6,767 bases of DNA from Ruminococcus sp. (GTDB lineage: Bacteria > Bacillota > Clostridia > Oscillospirales > Ruminococcaceae). The notes under the pieces are model-generated. The model worked only from the letters and a program-made list of their open reading frames with translations, was not told the origin of the DNA and made no database searches. How positions within the stretch are numbered: position 1 is the first letter of the stretch; every line of letters starts with the position of its first letter. The stretch is taken from NCBI GenBank assembly GCA_017622635.1, contig JAGAQS010000256.1, positions 1 to 6,767 of the forward strand. Direction: 5' to 3'. A program made the position numbers and the translations under genes. Below are positions 1 through 6,029 of this stretch, piece by piece.

Positions 1-1
1 A

Positions 2-523
2 GATGCAGGGGCAGAAAAATGTATTGTAATGCCCGTTACAATCAACAATATATGTAAAATAATCATGAAGATAATAAGTGACACAAAAATCTGTATTTCC
101 GAAATTGCCGATTTTATGGACAGTTTTAATTTTCCACGTAACCTTAACGGATTCTATTATCTTTGCAGTGCCGTGGAAATGTGCGTTATAAAACCCGACA
201 GACTGTCAGATATCATTTCGGAAATTTATGAACCTGTTGCGGAATCCTTTGGAGTAAGTACAGGACTTGTTGAACGTTCAATAAGACATTTTTCAAAGGT
301 TTCATATGAAAAGGGTCTGTTTGAAAATTTTTTTGTGAACGGTAGGAATTTCAGACCGTCAAACCATGAGCTTATATGTGCGTTGTCAGATATTTTTGTA
401 AGTCGTTTTGATATATATAACAAAAAGAAAATTATTGAAAATAACAGAAAAAATGTATTCAGTATATGGGAAAATTCATCTTCAAAAATAATATTTGATT
501 TTTACTATAATTATCTGTACTGA
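2..523 (+). CDS. Spo0A-like response regulator, 3' part (5' end outside window)
   Basis: The reading frame is open to the left edge, so the Met at position 29 is probably internal; 173 residues are visible. The first ~20 residues (AGAEKCIVMPVTINNI) look like the end of a receiver domain: strand 5, the Pro-containing loop and the last helix. Residues ~33-132 resemble the Spo0A C-terminal DNA-binding domain. Landmarks are FNFPRNLNGFYYL (compare Spo0A GVPAHIKGYLYL), the recognition-helix segment VSTGLVERSIRH (compare TTASRVERAIRH) and RPSNHELICALSDIF (compare KPTNSEFIAMVADKL). The linker between the domains is very short, and a ~40-residue Asn/Lys/Tyr-rich tail follows that Spo0A lacks. The receiver has Met where the family's near-invariant Lys precedes Pro. 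I infer a DNA-binding regulator paralogous to Spo0A, not the master sporulation regulator itself. Its targets are unknown. It converges on the purine series. Confidence 0.75.
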   Translation, partial: DAGAEKCIVMPVTINNICKIIMKIISDTKICISEIADFMDSFNFPRNLNGFYYLCSAVEMCVIKPDRLSDIISEIYEPVAESFGVSTGLVERSIRHFSKVSYEKGLFENFFVNGRNFRPSNHELICALSDIFVSRFDIYNKKKIIENNRKNVFSIWENSSSKIIFDFYYNYLY

Positions 524-528
524 AACAA

Positions 529-557
529 AAAGGGCGAAACCGTGAGATTCCGCCTTT
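529..557. terminator. Hairpin between convergent genes, probable terminator
   Basis: An imperfect stem pairs AAAGG(G)CG with CGCCTTT, with one bulged G and a further A-A/T-T pairing inside. It starts 6 nt after the stop of the + strand regulator and ends 5 nt before the stop of the minus-strand 209-aa gene. Read on the minus strand it is followed by CCCTTTTTGTTT, a usable U-tract. Read on the + strand it is followed only by CCTTTATGTTT. It should therefore end the long minus-strand transcript well and the + transcript weakly. The stem is short and imperfect, so strength is uncertain. Confidence 0.55.
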
Positions 558-561
558 ATGT

Positions 562-1191
562 TTATTCTTCAAAAAAAGTACTTTTGTATTCTGCTACTCT
601 TGCTCTGTCACCGTAACAGTCAATTTCAATGATTTCACGTTTCAGCATATATTTTATTGATGCAAAAAGCAGTGTGAATGAAATTGCATTTGTCAATATA
701 CTGAAATATATTCTTATTCCTATAACGTTTCCCATCATTCCGCCCAGCATTATTCCGATACAGATTATAGTGATTACTTCAAAAGGTTTTTTGTCGGGGT
801 CAAGCGTCAGGAATGAGAAACATACAGTTGCCGAAAATATTGAATGTAATATAGCAAGCAAAAGTGAATATGGTTTATAGAAGTCAATACGATATGAATT
901 GAGTTCAAGTGTCATCATTATGGCTTCCGTGACGATATATACAGAAAATCCGATTTTCAGCCAGTTTCTCATACGTGCGGTTTTACTTATAAGTATGTCG
1001 GACAGAATGAGAGAGGCAAAACCTGCAAATTCAATTATATAAGCCGTTATTTCCAGAAACTTCACGAAACTGCTTTCGGGATTGAAAATAAGATAGTAAA
1101 AATAGCATACTGCACTGAATATTATGAACATAATATTTCCCGCAAGTCCGAGATTAAGCCCGAAATTGAGCTTTTTGTGCATATCCTCCAT
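562..1191 (-). CDS. Six-TM membrane protein of unknown function (209 aa)
   Basis: I do not recognise the family. The protein has about six hydrophobic segments (residues ~12-36, 45-68, 78-97, 108-129, 137-158, 160-182). Short basic loops (KTARMRNWLK, YMLKREI) and an acidic C-terminal tail (ending KSTFFEE) probably lie in the cytoplasm. No catalytic motif is visible. The ATG shares one base with the purD stop (TGATG), so translation is probably coupled to purD. The in-frame Met at codon 4 (MEDM) has GGAGG only 2 nt upstream, too close for a normal ribosome binding site; I keep the first ATG, with an AAAGG about 10 nt upstream. This is the last gene of the series and runs into the hairpin at 529-557. 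It is more AT-rich than purD. Confidence 0.8.
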   Translation of the reverse strand: MEDMHKKLNFGLNLGLAGNIMFIIFSAVCYFYYLIFNPESSFVKFLEITAYIIEFAGFASLILSDILISKTARMRNWLKIGFSVYIVTEAIMMTLELNSYRIDFYKPYSLLLAILHSIFSATVCFSFLTLDPDKKPFEVITIICIGIMLGGMMGNVIGIRIYFSILTNAISFTLLFASIKYMLKREIIEIDCYGDRARVAEYKSTFFEE

Positions 1192-2477
1192 CAGTTCAGA
1201 GCCTTTAATGCTCTCTGTCCGATGTCTTTTCTGTAGTGAGCATTTTCAAAGCTGATTCTTGAAACACCGTCATATGCGTTGTCAAGTGCTTTCTGTAAAG
1301 TTTCGCCCTTTGCTGTAACACCGATTACACGACCGCCGTTTGTAAGGAATTTACCGTCATCTGAAAGTTTTGTTCCTGCATGGTAAACAAAACAGCCGTC
1401 AACCTGTCCCTTTTCGTCGAAACCGTTCATTTCAATGCCCTTTGGATAGCTTTCGGGATAACCACCGCTTGCCATTACAACGCACGCACAGCTTCCGTCA
1501 TGCCATTTTATGTCAACCTTGTTAAGTTCATGGTTATATATAGCCTCGAATATTTCATAAAGGTCAGCGTCAAGCATTGGCAGTATAACCTGTGTTTCAG
1601 GGTCACCGAAACGGCAGTTATACTCAATTACCTTAGCACCCTTTGGAGTGAGCATAAGTCCGAAGTACAGACAGCCTTCAAAGGTTCTGCCTTCAGTGTT
1701 CATGGCGTTCATTGTTGGAATGAAAATTTTTTCCATGCACTCCTTTGCGACTTCTTCCGTATAGTAGGGGTTGGGGGAGAGAGTTCCCATACCGCCCGTA
1801 TTTAGTCCCAAATCGCCGTCTAAGGCACGCTTGTGGTCCATAGAGGAAATCATAGGCACAATGGTCTTGCCGTCCGTAAACGACAATACAGACACTTCAG
1901 GACCTGTGAGAAATTCTTCAATTACAATTCTTGCTGAACTCTTGCCGAATTTGAGACCGTCAATCATGTCATGTACAGCCTGTACGGCTTCTGTTTCGTT
2001 CTGTGCAATTATAACACCCTTGCCGAGTGCGAGACCGTCTGCCTTGATAACTGCGGGATAGCTGTTCTGTTCTTTGAGATATGCAATAGCCTTGTCGCTT
2101 TCAGTGAAAACTTCATAGAAAGCTGTGGGAATATTGTACTTCTTCATAAGTTCCTTGGAAAATACTTTAGAACCCTCAATTATTGCGGCGTTTGCCTTTG
2201 GTCCGAAAGTCATGAAGCCTTCAGCCTGTAAAGCATCAACCATGCCCATAACAAGCGGGTCGTCGGGTGCTACAACAACCATATCGGGTTTTATTTCCTT
2301 TGCAAGTGCAACAACACCGTCAATGTCTGTTGCGGAAACGCCGAAACATTCAGCATACTTTGAAATACCTGCATTTCCGGGGGTACAGTAAAGCTTGTCA
2401 ACGTGTTTGCTTTCGGCGAGTTTCATAATAATGGCGTGTTCACGTCCGCCGCCGCCGACTACAAGTATATTTTTCAT
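1191..2477 (-). CDS. purD: Phosphoribosylamine--glycine ligase (GAR synthetase)
   Basis: PurD joins phosphoribosylamine and glycine with ATP to give GAR, the second step of de novo purine synthesis, in the cytosol. The 428 residues are full family length. Family motifs in order are the N-terminal loop VVGGGGREHA (6-15), CTPGNAG (31-37), the ATP-grasp segment KADGLALGKGV (145-155), IVIEEFLTGPEVS (184-196), SMDHKRA with GLNTGGMG (212-231), and the metal-binding end EYNCRFGDPETQ (285-296), followed by the C-terminal domain. Nothing essential appears to be missing. AGGAGG at 2486-2491 lies 8 nt before the ATG, an excellent ribosome binding site. The start overlaps the stop of the 176-aa membrane gene by four bases (ATGA), so the two are likely co-transcribed and coupled. 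It also shares one base with the following 209-aa gene. Confidence 0.98.
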   Translation of the reverse strand: MKNILVVGGGGREHAIIMKLAESKHVDKLYCTPGNAGISKYAECFGVSATDIDGVVALAKEIKPDMVVVAPDDPLVMGMVDALQAEGFMTFGPKANAAIIEGSKVFSKELMKKYNIPTAFYEVFTESDKAIAYLKEQNSYPAVIKADGLALGKGVIIAQNETEAVQAVHDMIDGLKFGKSSARIVIEEFLTGPEVSVLSFTDGKTIVPMISSMDHKRALDGDLGLNTGGMGTLSPNPYYTEEVAKECMEKIFIPTMNAMNTEGRTFEGCLYFGLMLTPKGAKVIEYNCRFGDPETQVILPMLDADLYEIFEAIYNHELNKVDIKWHDGSCACVVMASGGYPESYPKGIEMNGFDEKGQVDGCFVYHAGTKLSDDGKFLTNGGRVIGVTAKGETLQKALDNAYDGVSRISFENAHYRKDIGQRALKALN

Positions 2478-3004
2478 GGGGATAACCTCCTGTCATAATT
2501 TTCTGATTTGTTTGTACGGATTTCAATAACAGCCGTACAGCATACAAGTAAAAATGATGCTGTATTAAGCAACATAAAAATATCCTGCAACTTTGAAACA
2601 AGACCAATCATCATAAAATCGTCAGAACAGGTTGTCTGATGTACTTCGTCCATGTTTATATAATTTGAAAACAGAAATATCATAAAACCAATTGCAGAAT
2701 ATATCAGTTTCTTTTTGCCTTTCAGTTTTTTAGAAAAAATACTGATAATGCACACTATAATATACGGTACAATAAATATTACTGAATAGATATAACTTTC
2801 AGTCTGACTTGAATGAAGTTTGTCAAAGTACGTTGTATCTTTCCAGAAATTATATGTTTCACGGAAAACTGACGTTGATATGTTTACATTATAAATATTT
2901 ATCAGACTGAGAATTATATAAATTATCGGAAGAACTATTGCGACAACTGTAAACTTTATAATTGCAGAGTGTCGTTTTTTAGGTGTAGGAATGTTTTCTG
3001 ACAT
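2474..3004 (-). CDS. Four-TM membrane protein of unknown function (176 aa)
   Basis: I do not recognise the family. From the chosen start (MSENIPTPKKRH) there are four hydrophobic segments at about 14-36, 69-90, 98-116 and 140-161. A ~30-residue loop lies between the first two and a very basic turn (KKLKGKKK) between the second and third, which places N- and C-termini and that turn in the cytoplasm. The loop between segments 3 and 4 has DEVHQTTCSDD. The frame stays open up to 3160, but that upstream stretch overlaps the 105-aa gene. The ATG at 3004 has AAAGGA 7 nt upstream and follows the 105-aa stop by 4 nt, so I start here. The end overlaps the purD start as ATGA, tying expression to purD. 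It is AT-rich and probably works with the 105-aa neighbour. Confidence 0.78.
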   Translation of the reverse strand: MSENIPTPKKRHSAIIKFTVVAIVLPIIYIILSLINIYNVNISTSVFRETYNFWKDTTYFDKLHSSQTESYIYSVIFIVPYIIVCIISIFSKKLKGKKKLIYSAIGFMIFLFSNYINMDEVHQTTCSDDFMMIGLVSKLQDIFMLLNTASFLLVCCTAVIEIRTNKSENYDRRLSP

Positions 3005-3008
3005 AATA

Positions 3009-3326
3009 TTATCCTTTTTCATATAAGGTGTGTCCGAAAACAGAAAAACGTCTGGAATCAGGTTTTTCCTTGTCATATTTCCATGAATCGTTGCCAATGT
3101 CAAGGATATAACCATAGTCAAAGCTGTAACCGATACCACATTCACTGCGTGATTCACCACACTTGCAATACATTTGTGTAACCGTAAAAAGCGGTTGAAT
3201 ATAACCGTCGGACGTTACAAACCTTATCAGGTCTGTTACAGCAAGCAGAATCCATGTCAGGAGAACTGCAATGATAATTTTCAGTGCAGTTCTGCCTTTG
3301 GATTTTTTCAGATTTTTATTGGTCAT
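3009..3326 (-). CDS. Small membrane-anchored protein with cysteine cluster (105 aa)
   Basis: I do not recognise the family. A basic N-terminus (MTNKNLKKSKGR) leads into one hydrophobic helix at about 13-34. That helix is either a signal anchor or an uncleaved signal peptide, which would put the ~70-residue remainder outside the cell. The outer part has three close cysteines (C54, C56, C63 in YCKCGESRSECG), then a Tyr/Gly-rich stretch (GIGYSFDYGYILDIG) and a basic end. No lipobox is seen. The ATG follows the AICAR transformylase stop after only 3 nt (TGA TAA ATG). No good ribosome binding site precedes it, so translation probably depends on ribosomes finishing the upstream gene. The 176-aa gene follows 4 nt after its stop. 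Confidence 0.7.
   Translation of the reverse strand: MTNKNLKKSKGRTALKIIIAVLLTWILLAVTDLIRFVTSDGYIQPLFTVTQMYCKCGESRSECGIGYSFDYGYILDIGNDSWKYDKEKPDSRRFSVFGHTLYEKG
3012..3017 (-). promoter_or_regulatory. Ribosome binding site that fixes the 176-aa start
   Basis: AAAGGA lies 7 nt before the ATG at 3004, inside the last codons of the 105-aa gene. The alternative Met codons at 3022 and 3160 have no comparable site and would overlap the upstream gene, so this site decides the start. Confidence 0.65.
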
Positions 3327-3329
3327 TTA

Positions 3330-4511
3330 TCAGTGGTGGAAAAGTCTGATTCCTGTGAACGCCATAGCGATATTATACTTGTTGCAGGTTTCGATAACGT
3401 TGTCGTCACGGATAGAACCACCCGGTTCGGCAATGTACGCAACACCTGACTTCTTGGCACGTTCAATATTGTCACCAAACGGGAAGAATGCGTCAGAACC
3501 CAGACAAACGCCTGTATTCTTTGCAAGCCATGCCTTTTTCTCCTCAACGGTGAAAACTTCGGGTTTTGTCTTGAAAATTCTCTGCCACTCACCGTCACGG
3601 AGAACATCTTCATATTCGTCACCTATATAAACGTCAATAGCGTTGTCACGGTCTGCACGGCGGATACCGTCAACAAAGTCAAGTCCCATAACCTTCGGGG
3701 ACTGTCTGAGCCACCAGTTGTCAGCCTTCTGTCCTGCAAGGCGTGTGCAGTGGATTCTTGACTGCTGACCTGCACCTATACCGATAGCCTGTCCGTCCTT
3801 TACATAGCATACGGAGTTAGACTGTGTGTATTTGAGTGTGATAAGGGAAATCATAAGGTCATCAAGTTTGTCGGCAGGGATTTCCTTGTTTTCGGTAACA
3901 ACGTTTGCAAGGAGTTCCCTGTTGATATCAAGTTCGTTTCTGCCCTGTTCAAAAGATACACCGTAAACCTGTTTTGTTTCAATCGGAGCAGGCTTGTAAT
4001 TTTCGTCTATCTTGAGAATACAGTAAGTGCCTTTTCTTTTGGACTTGAGGATTTCAAGAGCTTCGTCGTCGTAATCGGGGGCAATAATACCGTCTGAAAC
4101 TTCACGCTGAATCATCTTTGCAGTGCAAACATCAACCTTGTCTGAAAGTGCGATAAAGTCACCGTATGATGACATTCTGTCAGCACCTCTTGCTCTTGCA
4201 TATGCACTTGCAAGGGGTGAGAGTTCGCCGAGGTCGTCAACCCAGTAAATTTTTTTGAGGTCGTCTGAAAGCGGTCTGCCTATTGCCGCACCTGCGGGTG
4301 AAACGTGCTTGAAAGAAGTTGCAGCACAAACGCCTGTAGCTGTCTTTAACTCTTTAACCAACTGCCAGCCGTTGAGAGCGTCGAGGAGGTTTATATAGCC
4401 GGGTCTGCCACAAAGAACCTCTATAGGAAGTTCAGAGCCGTCAGCCATATAAACTCTTGAGGGTTTCTGATTGGGGTTACAGCCGTATTTTAACTGCATT
4501 TCATTTGACAT
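3330..4511 (-). CDS. purH: Stand-alone AICAR transformylase
   Basis: The enzyme transfers a formyl group from 10-formyl-THF to AICAR, giving FAICAR, the ninth step of purine synthesis. At 393 residues it corresponds only to the transformylase part of bifunctional PurH; the IMP cyclohydrolase domain is absent, and another protein of the series supplies that step. Family motifs are KYGCNPNQKPSRV (8-20), SFKHVSPAGAA (66-76) with the catalytic Lys68-His69 pair (Lys266/His267 in human ATIC), YTQSNSVCY (228-236), GIGAGQQSRIHCTRLA (244-259), GSDAFFPFGDNIERA (338-352), AEPGGSIRDD (361-370) and the C-terminal MAFTGIRLFHH. The core looks intact. The ATG has AAGGAGG 8 nt upstream. The symbol purH is used for the transformylase half only; a database may prefer no symbol. 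The 105-aa gene follows after 3 nt. Confidence 0.95.
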   Translation of the reverse strand: MSNEMQLKYGCNPNQKPSRVYMADGSELPIEVLCGRPGYINLLDALNGWQLVKELKTATGVCAATSFKHVSPAGAAIGRPLSDDLKKIYWVDDLGELSPLASAYARARGADRMSSYGDFIALSDKVDVCTAKMIQREVSDGIIAPDYDDEALEILKSKRKGTYCILKIDENYKPAPIETKQVYGVSFEQGRNELDINRELLANVVTENKEIPADKLDDLMISLITLKYTQSNSVCYVKDGQAIGIGAGQQSRIHCTRLAGQKADNWWLRQSPKVMGLDFVDGIRRADRDNAIDVYIGDEYEDVLRDGEWQRIFKTKPEVFTVEEKKAWLAKNTGVCLGSDAFFPFGDNIERAKKSGVAYIAEPGGSIRDDNVIETCNKYNIAMAFTGIRLFHH

Positions 4512-4519
4512 AATAATGT

Positions 4520-4526
4520 CCTCCTT
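4520..4526 (-). promoter_or_regulatory. Ribosome binding site of AICAR transformylase, overlapping HAD remnant
   Basis: AAGGAGG lies 8 nt before the ATG at 4511. Its first two bases are also the last two bases of the stop codon of the HAD remnant (TATAAGGAGG). The translation signal of a core purine enzyme therefore abuts the end of a decayed gene. Confidence 0.8.
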
Positions 4527-4598
4527 ATATTTTTAATTTTTTTATACGGAAAATTTGCGTGCGGATAGTGTTCTGTCAAGGTCGAATGAAAATATCAT
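4525..4598 (-). pseudogene. Internally deleted remnant of a second HAD gene
   Basis: The ~100-nt spacer before AICAR transformylase contains both ends of a relative of the intact HAD gene at 5101-5571. Its 5' end translates as MIFSFDLDRTL (from 4598) against MIVSFDLDETL, keeping the motif I aspartates. Its 3' end translates as NTIRTQIFRIKKLKI-stop (ending 4525) against NNIRKEILRIQKLKI-stop. At DNA level 4525-4570 and 5101-5147 begin with the same 17 bases and stay roughly 80% identical. The two halves are in different frames, so the surviving ORF is only 18 codons (stop at 4542). The junction sits at GAACACTATCCGC. The intact gene has AAACA at both equivalent places, so deletion between short direct repeats would give this join. 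About 130 central codons are gone, so it cannot be a working phosphatase. Confidence 0.8.
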
Positions 4599-4613
4599 AA
4601 TCCGAACATTCTT

Positions 4614-5051
4614 TTATACTGATGTTATCACGTCCATCTCATATTCATAAAAAACGGGTGATGCAACAAAAGCAATAAATAAAATAATTATCATGATTAT
4701 GTCATAGAAAATCCATTTAACAACAGGTTTTCTGCCCTTGCGTATGCTGAAAAACACATCTGCGTAAATCATTGTCAGAAATATTACGGCATAAATCTGA
4801 TTTAAATGCCTGTCGGCAAAATGCCATAATGCCAAATATTCCCAGAAAAAATATATATCAAGTCCTTCATTCCTGCCATATTCTTTGATAAGGTAAAACC
4901 ATAACTTATGACATAAATCATTGTTTCCTGTTTCAGTAAAATAACGTAACAGTGTCATGAAATTGCAAACTGTATATACAGCAAACAACGGAAAAATCAG
5001 CCATTTATTAAGTGTGAGTAATTTTTGGATTTTCGGATTTATTTCTTTCAT
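4614..5051 (-). CDS. Three-TM membrane protein B, paralogue of protein A (145 aa)
   Basis: The family is unknown to me, but this is clearly related to the 123-aa protein at 6030-6401. Shared landmarks are KWLIFPLFAVYTVCN near the N-terminus (KLLIFPLCITYILIN in A) and KWIFYDIIMIIILFIAFVASPVFY at the end of the hydrophobic region, of which A keeps KWI(L)Y, VLFIGFVASPEFY. Hydrophobic segments lie at about 15-37, 83-102 and 112-131. A long aromatic-rich loop (about 38-82) separates the first two, and a basic turn (IRKGRKPVVK) the last two. Protein B is longer than A through insertions in the loop and a different C-terminal tail. GAGGA about 8 nt before the ATG supports the start. It is followed after 15 nt by the HAD remnant, matching a module in which a HAD gene travels with a three-TM gene. 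Confidence 0.8.
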   Translation of the reverse strand: MKEINPKIQKLLTLNKWLIFPLFAVYTVCNFMTLLRYFTETGNNDLCHKLWFYLIKEYGRNEGLDIYFFWEYLALWHFADRHLNQIYAVIFLTMIYADVFFSIRKGRKPVVKWIFYDIIMIIILFIAFVASPVFYEYEMDVITSV

Positions 5052-5061
5052 TATGAATTAT

Positions 5062-5091
5062 CCTCTTTTATACGCTGTTGTAAAATCTGAA
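5062..5091 (-). repeat. Duplicated gene junction: probable 3' tail of a lost three-TM gene
   Basis: The spacer between the HAD gene and protein B resembles the 3' end of protein A plus its following ribosome binding site (6022-6050). On the + strand the two read CCTCTTTT-ATACGCT, three different bases, then GTAAAA; the other copy has two extra T. Read in the frame of protein A, this copy ends FYNSV-stop against FYGSV-stop. No start or body of a gene remains. It is short, so chance or selection for a shared ribosome binding site cannot be excluded. Confidence 0.5.
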
Positions 5092-5100
5092 CTGTCAGCT

Positions 5101-5571
5101 TTATATTTTTAATTTTTGTATGCGTAAAATTTCTTTGCGGATATTGTTTATCCAGTGAGTATCGTTTTCTTTCAGAAGATAAACACGAAAACCGTATGAA
5201 ATACCATTCTGATAAACTGAAATTTCGTCGTTAACGTGCAGGTCAATATGATACTTTGAGGGATATTTTGACGGAAGTATTTCCGTGTTGTTTTTCTGTA
5301 CTTCTTGTGCATGACGTTTGCCGTTTATAATGTTGTCAATTTTTATGCCATAGTGCCTGAAAATAGATTTTATATACCTTTCTGAACGGAAAGACGTTGT
5401 ATAAATCCACAGCTGTATATTGTTGTGGTTTATCCATTGCAGTAACTCCGGAGTACCTTTGCGGAGTCTGTCTCTGTAAATTCTGTCCAGCGGAAAATTA
5501 AGGCTGTTTTCCGCCGGAACTTTTTCGGGATTTACAAAAAGTGTTTCGTCCAAATCAAAAGATACAATCAT
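5101..5571 (-). CDS. HAD-superfamily phosphatase-like protein (156 aa)
   Basis: This is a small soluble HAD-fold protein that probably hydrolyses a phosphate ester through an aspartyl-phosphate, using Mg2+; the substrate cannot be told from sequence. Motif I is FDLDETL (Asp6 nucleophile, Asp8 acid/base), preceded by the hydrophobic strand MIVS. Motif II is the strand WIYTTS (55-60). A Lys for motif III is probably K102 or K106 (PSKYPSK), and motif IV is HIDLHVNDE with Asp110 and Asp115. There is no large cap insertion, so it likely acts on a large or exposed substrate. No signal peptide or TM segment is present. The start overlaps the stop of the zinc-ribbon gene as ATGA, so the two are coupled. 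A deleted second copy lies at 4525-4598. The spacer to protein B is 49 nt. Confidence 0.82.
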   Translation of the reverse strand: MIVSFDLDETLFVNPEKVPAENSLNFPLDRIYRDRLRKGTPELLQWINHNNIQLWIYTTSFRSERYIKSIFRHYGIKIDNIINGKRHAQEVQKNNTEILPSKYPSKYHIDLHVNDEISVYQNGISYGFRVYLLKENDTHWINNIRKEILRIQKLKI

Positions 5572-6011
5572 GCGGTAACAGTGATAAATACTGTAAAAAA
5601 GAATGACAACAGGAAAAGACCGTATAACATAAGTCCCGTAGAGAATTTTGACGGGTTTTTTATATTTGGAATTACGGGTCTTTGGTGTGCCAGATGTACG
5701 GGCATTGCCACAGAGTAAACCGCCGATACAAAAAGTACCAGTATACCGATACCCTCAATGATGTCATCATTTGAGTTCATTAAGACAGTAAATATAAATG
5801 CTATTGCTATCTGAATAATATCGGTTATTATTATTGAACTGTTCCATTTCTGCTTTAACTGCGTATAATCTGTTTCGTCAGGCGTTATGGTATTTTCAGG
5901 ATATTCATTCAGGATAATTTCGGTATCACAGTATTCACATTTTGCAGTATTCTTGTTTTCGGTTATATGAATCGGTGCATCACAATTCGGGTATTTTATA
6001 ACTTCCGGCAT
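5568..6011 (-). CDS. Membrane protein with N-terminal degenerate zinc ribbon (147 aa)
   Basis: The N-terminus reads YPNCDAPIHI...AKCEYCDTEI, the pattern of the small zinc ribbons (CPNCGAP ... CxYCGTxI) found at the front of many Firmicute membrane proteins. Three of four expected ligands are present (Cys10, Cys25, Cys28). The first is Tyr7 (TAC, one base from TGC), so metal binding is doubtful. A short acidic/polar linker (35-57) leads to three hydrophobic segments at about 60-78, 85-103 and 124-145. Between the last two lies a His/Pro-rich stretch (PVHLAHQRPVIPNIKNP). The ribbon should face the cytoplasm. The ATG has GAGGTGA about 7 nt upstream, a strong site. The gene starts 18 nt after protein A and overlaps the HAD gene by 4 nt, so the three form a tight group. 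Function unknown. Confidence 0.82.
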   Translation of the reverse strand: MPEVIKYPNCDAPIHITENKNTAKCEYCDTEIILNEYPENTITPDETDYTQLKQKWNSSIIITDIIQIAIAFIFTVLMNSNDDIIEGIGILVLFVSAVYSVAMPVHLAHQRPVIPNIKNPSKFSTGLMLYGLFLLSFFFTVFITVTA

Positions 6012-6029
6012 AATATTATCACCTCTTTT

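Noticed and set aside
226..423. A minus-strand ORF of 65 codons opposite the Spo0A-like regulator
   Set aside because: The plus strand carries a recognisable DNA-binding domain across the same bases. The antisense frame has no features of a gene.
629..880. An 83-codon plus-strand ORF opposite the 209-aa gene
   Set aside because: It is antisense to a membrane protein gene that fits the series by overlap and spacing. Its hydrophobic look is expected from the complement of AT-rich membrane codons.
1380..2391. Several plus-strand ORFs of 86-141 codons opposite purD
   Set aside because: PurD is complete and unmistakable on the other strand. These are antisense shadows with no recognisable domains.
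3005..3160. N-terminal extension of the 176-aa membrane protein to a Met at 3160 (228 aa)
   Set aside because: The extra 52 residues lie over the 105-aa gene in another frame and lack a ribosome binding site. AAAGGA correctly spaced before the ATG at 3004 explains the start better.
3271..3630. Plus-strand and second-frame ORFs overlapping AICAR transformylase and the 105-aa gene
   Set aside because: They lie antisense or out of frame to strongly supported genes, have no family resemblance and no ribosome binding sites.
4541..4579. A promoter for AICAR transformylase, with TTGACA and TATAAA on the minus strand
   Set aside because: The TTGACA arises from the HAD codons for Leu-Asp and the TATAAA lies about 27 nt away, much more than the usual 16-18. 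No decent -10 exists at the right distance.
4542..4598. An 18-codon ORF beginning MIFSFDLDRTL as a real small protein
   Set aside because: Its start copies the N-terminus of the HAD neighbour and it stops at once after a frame-changing deletion, so a gene remnant is the simpler reading.
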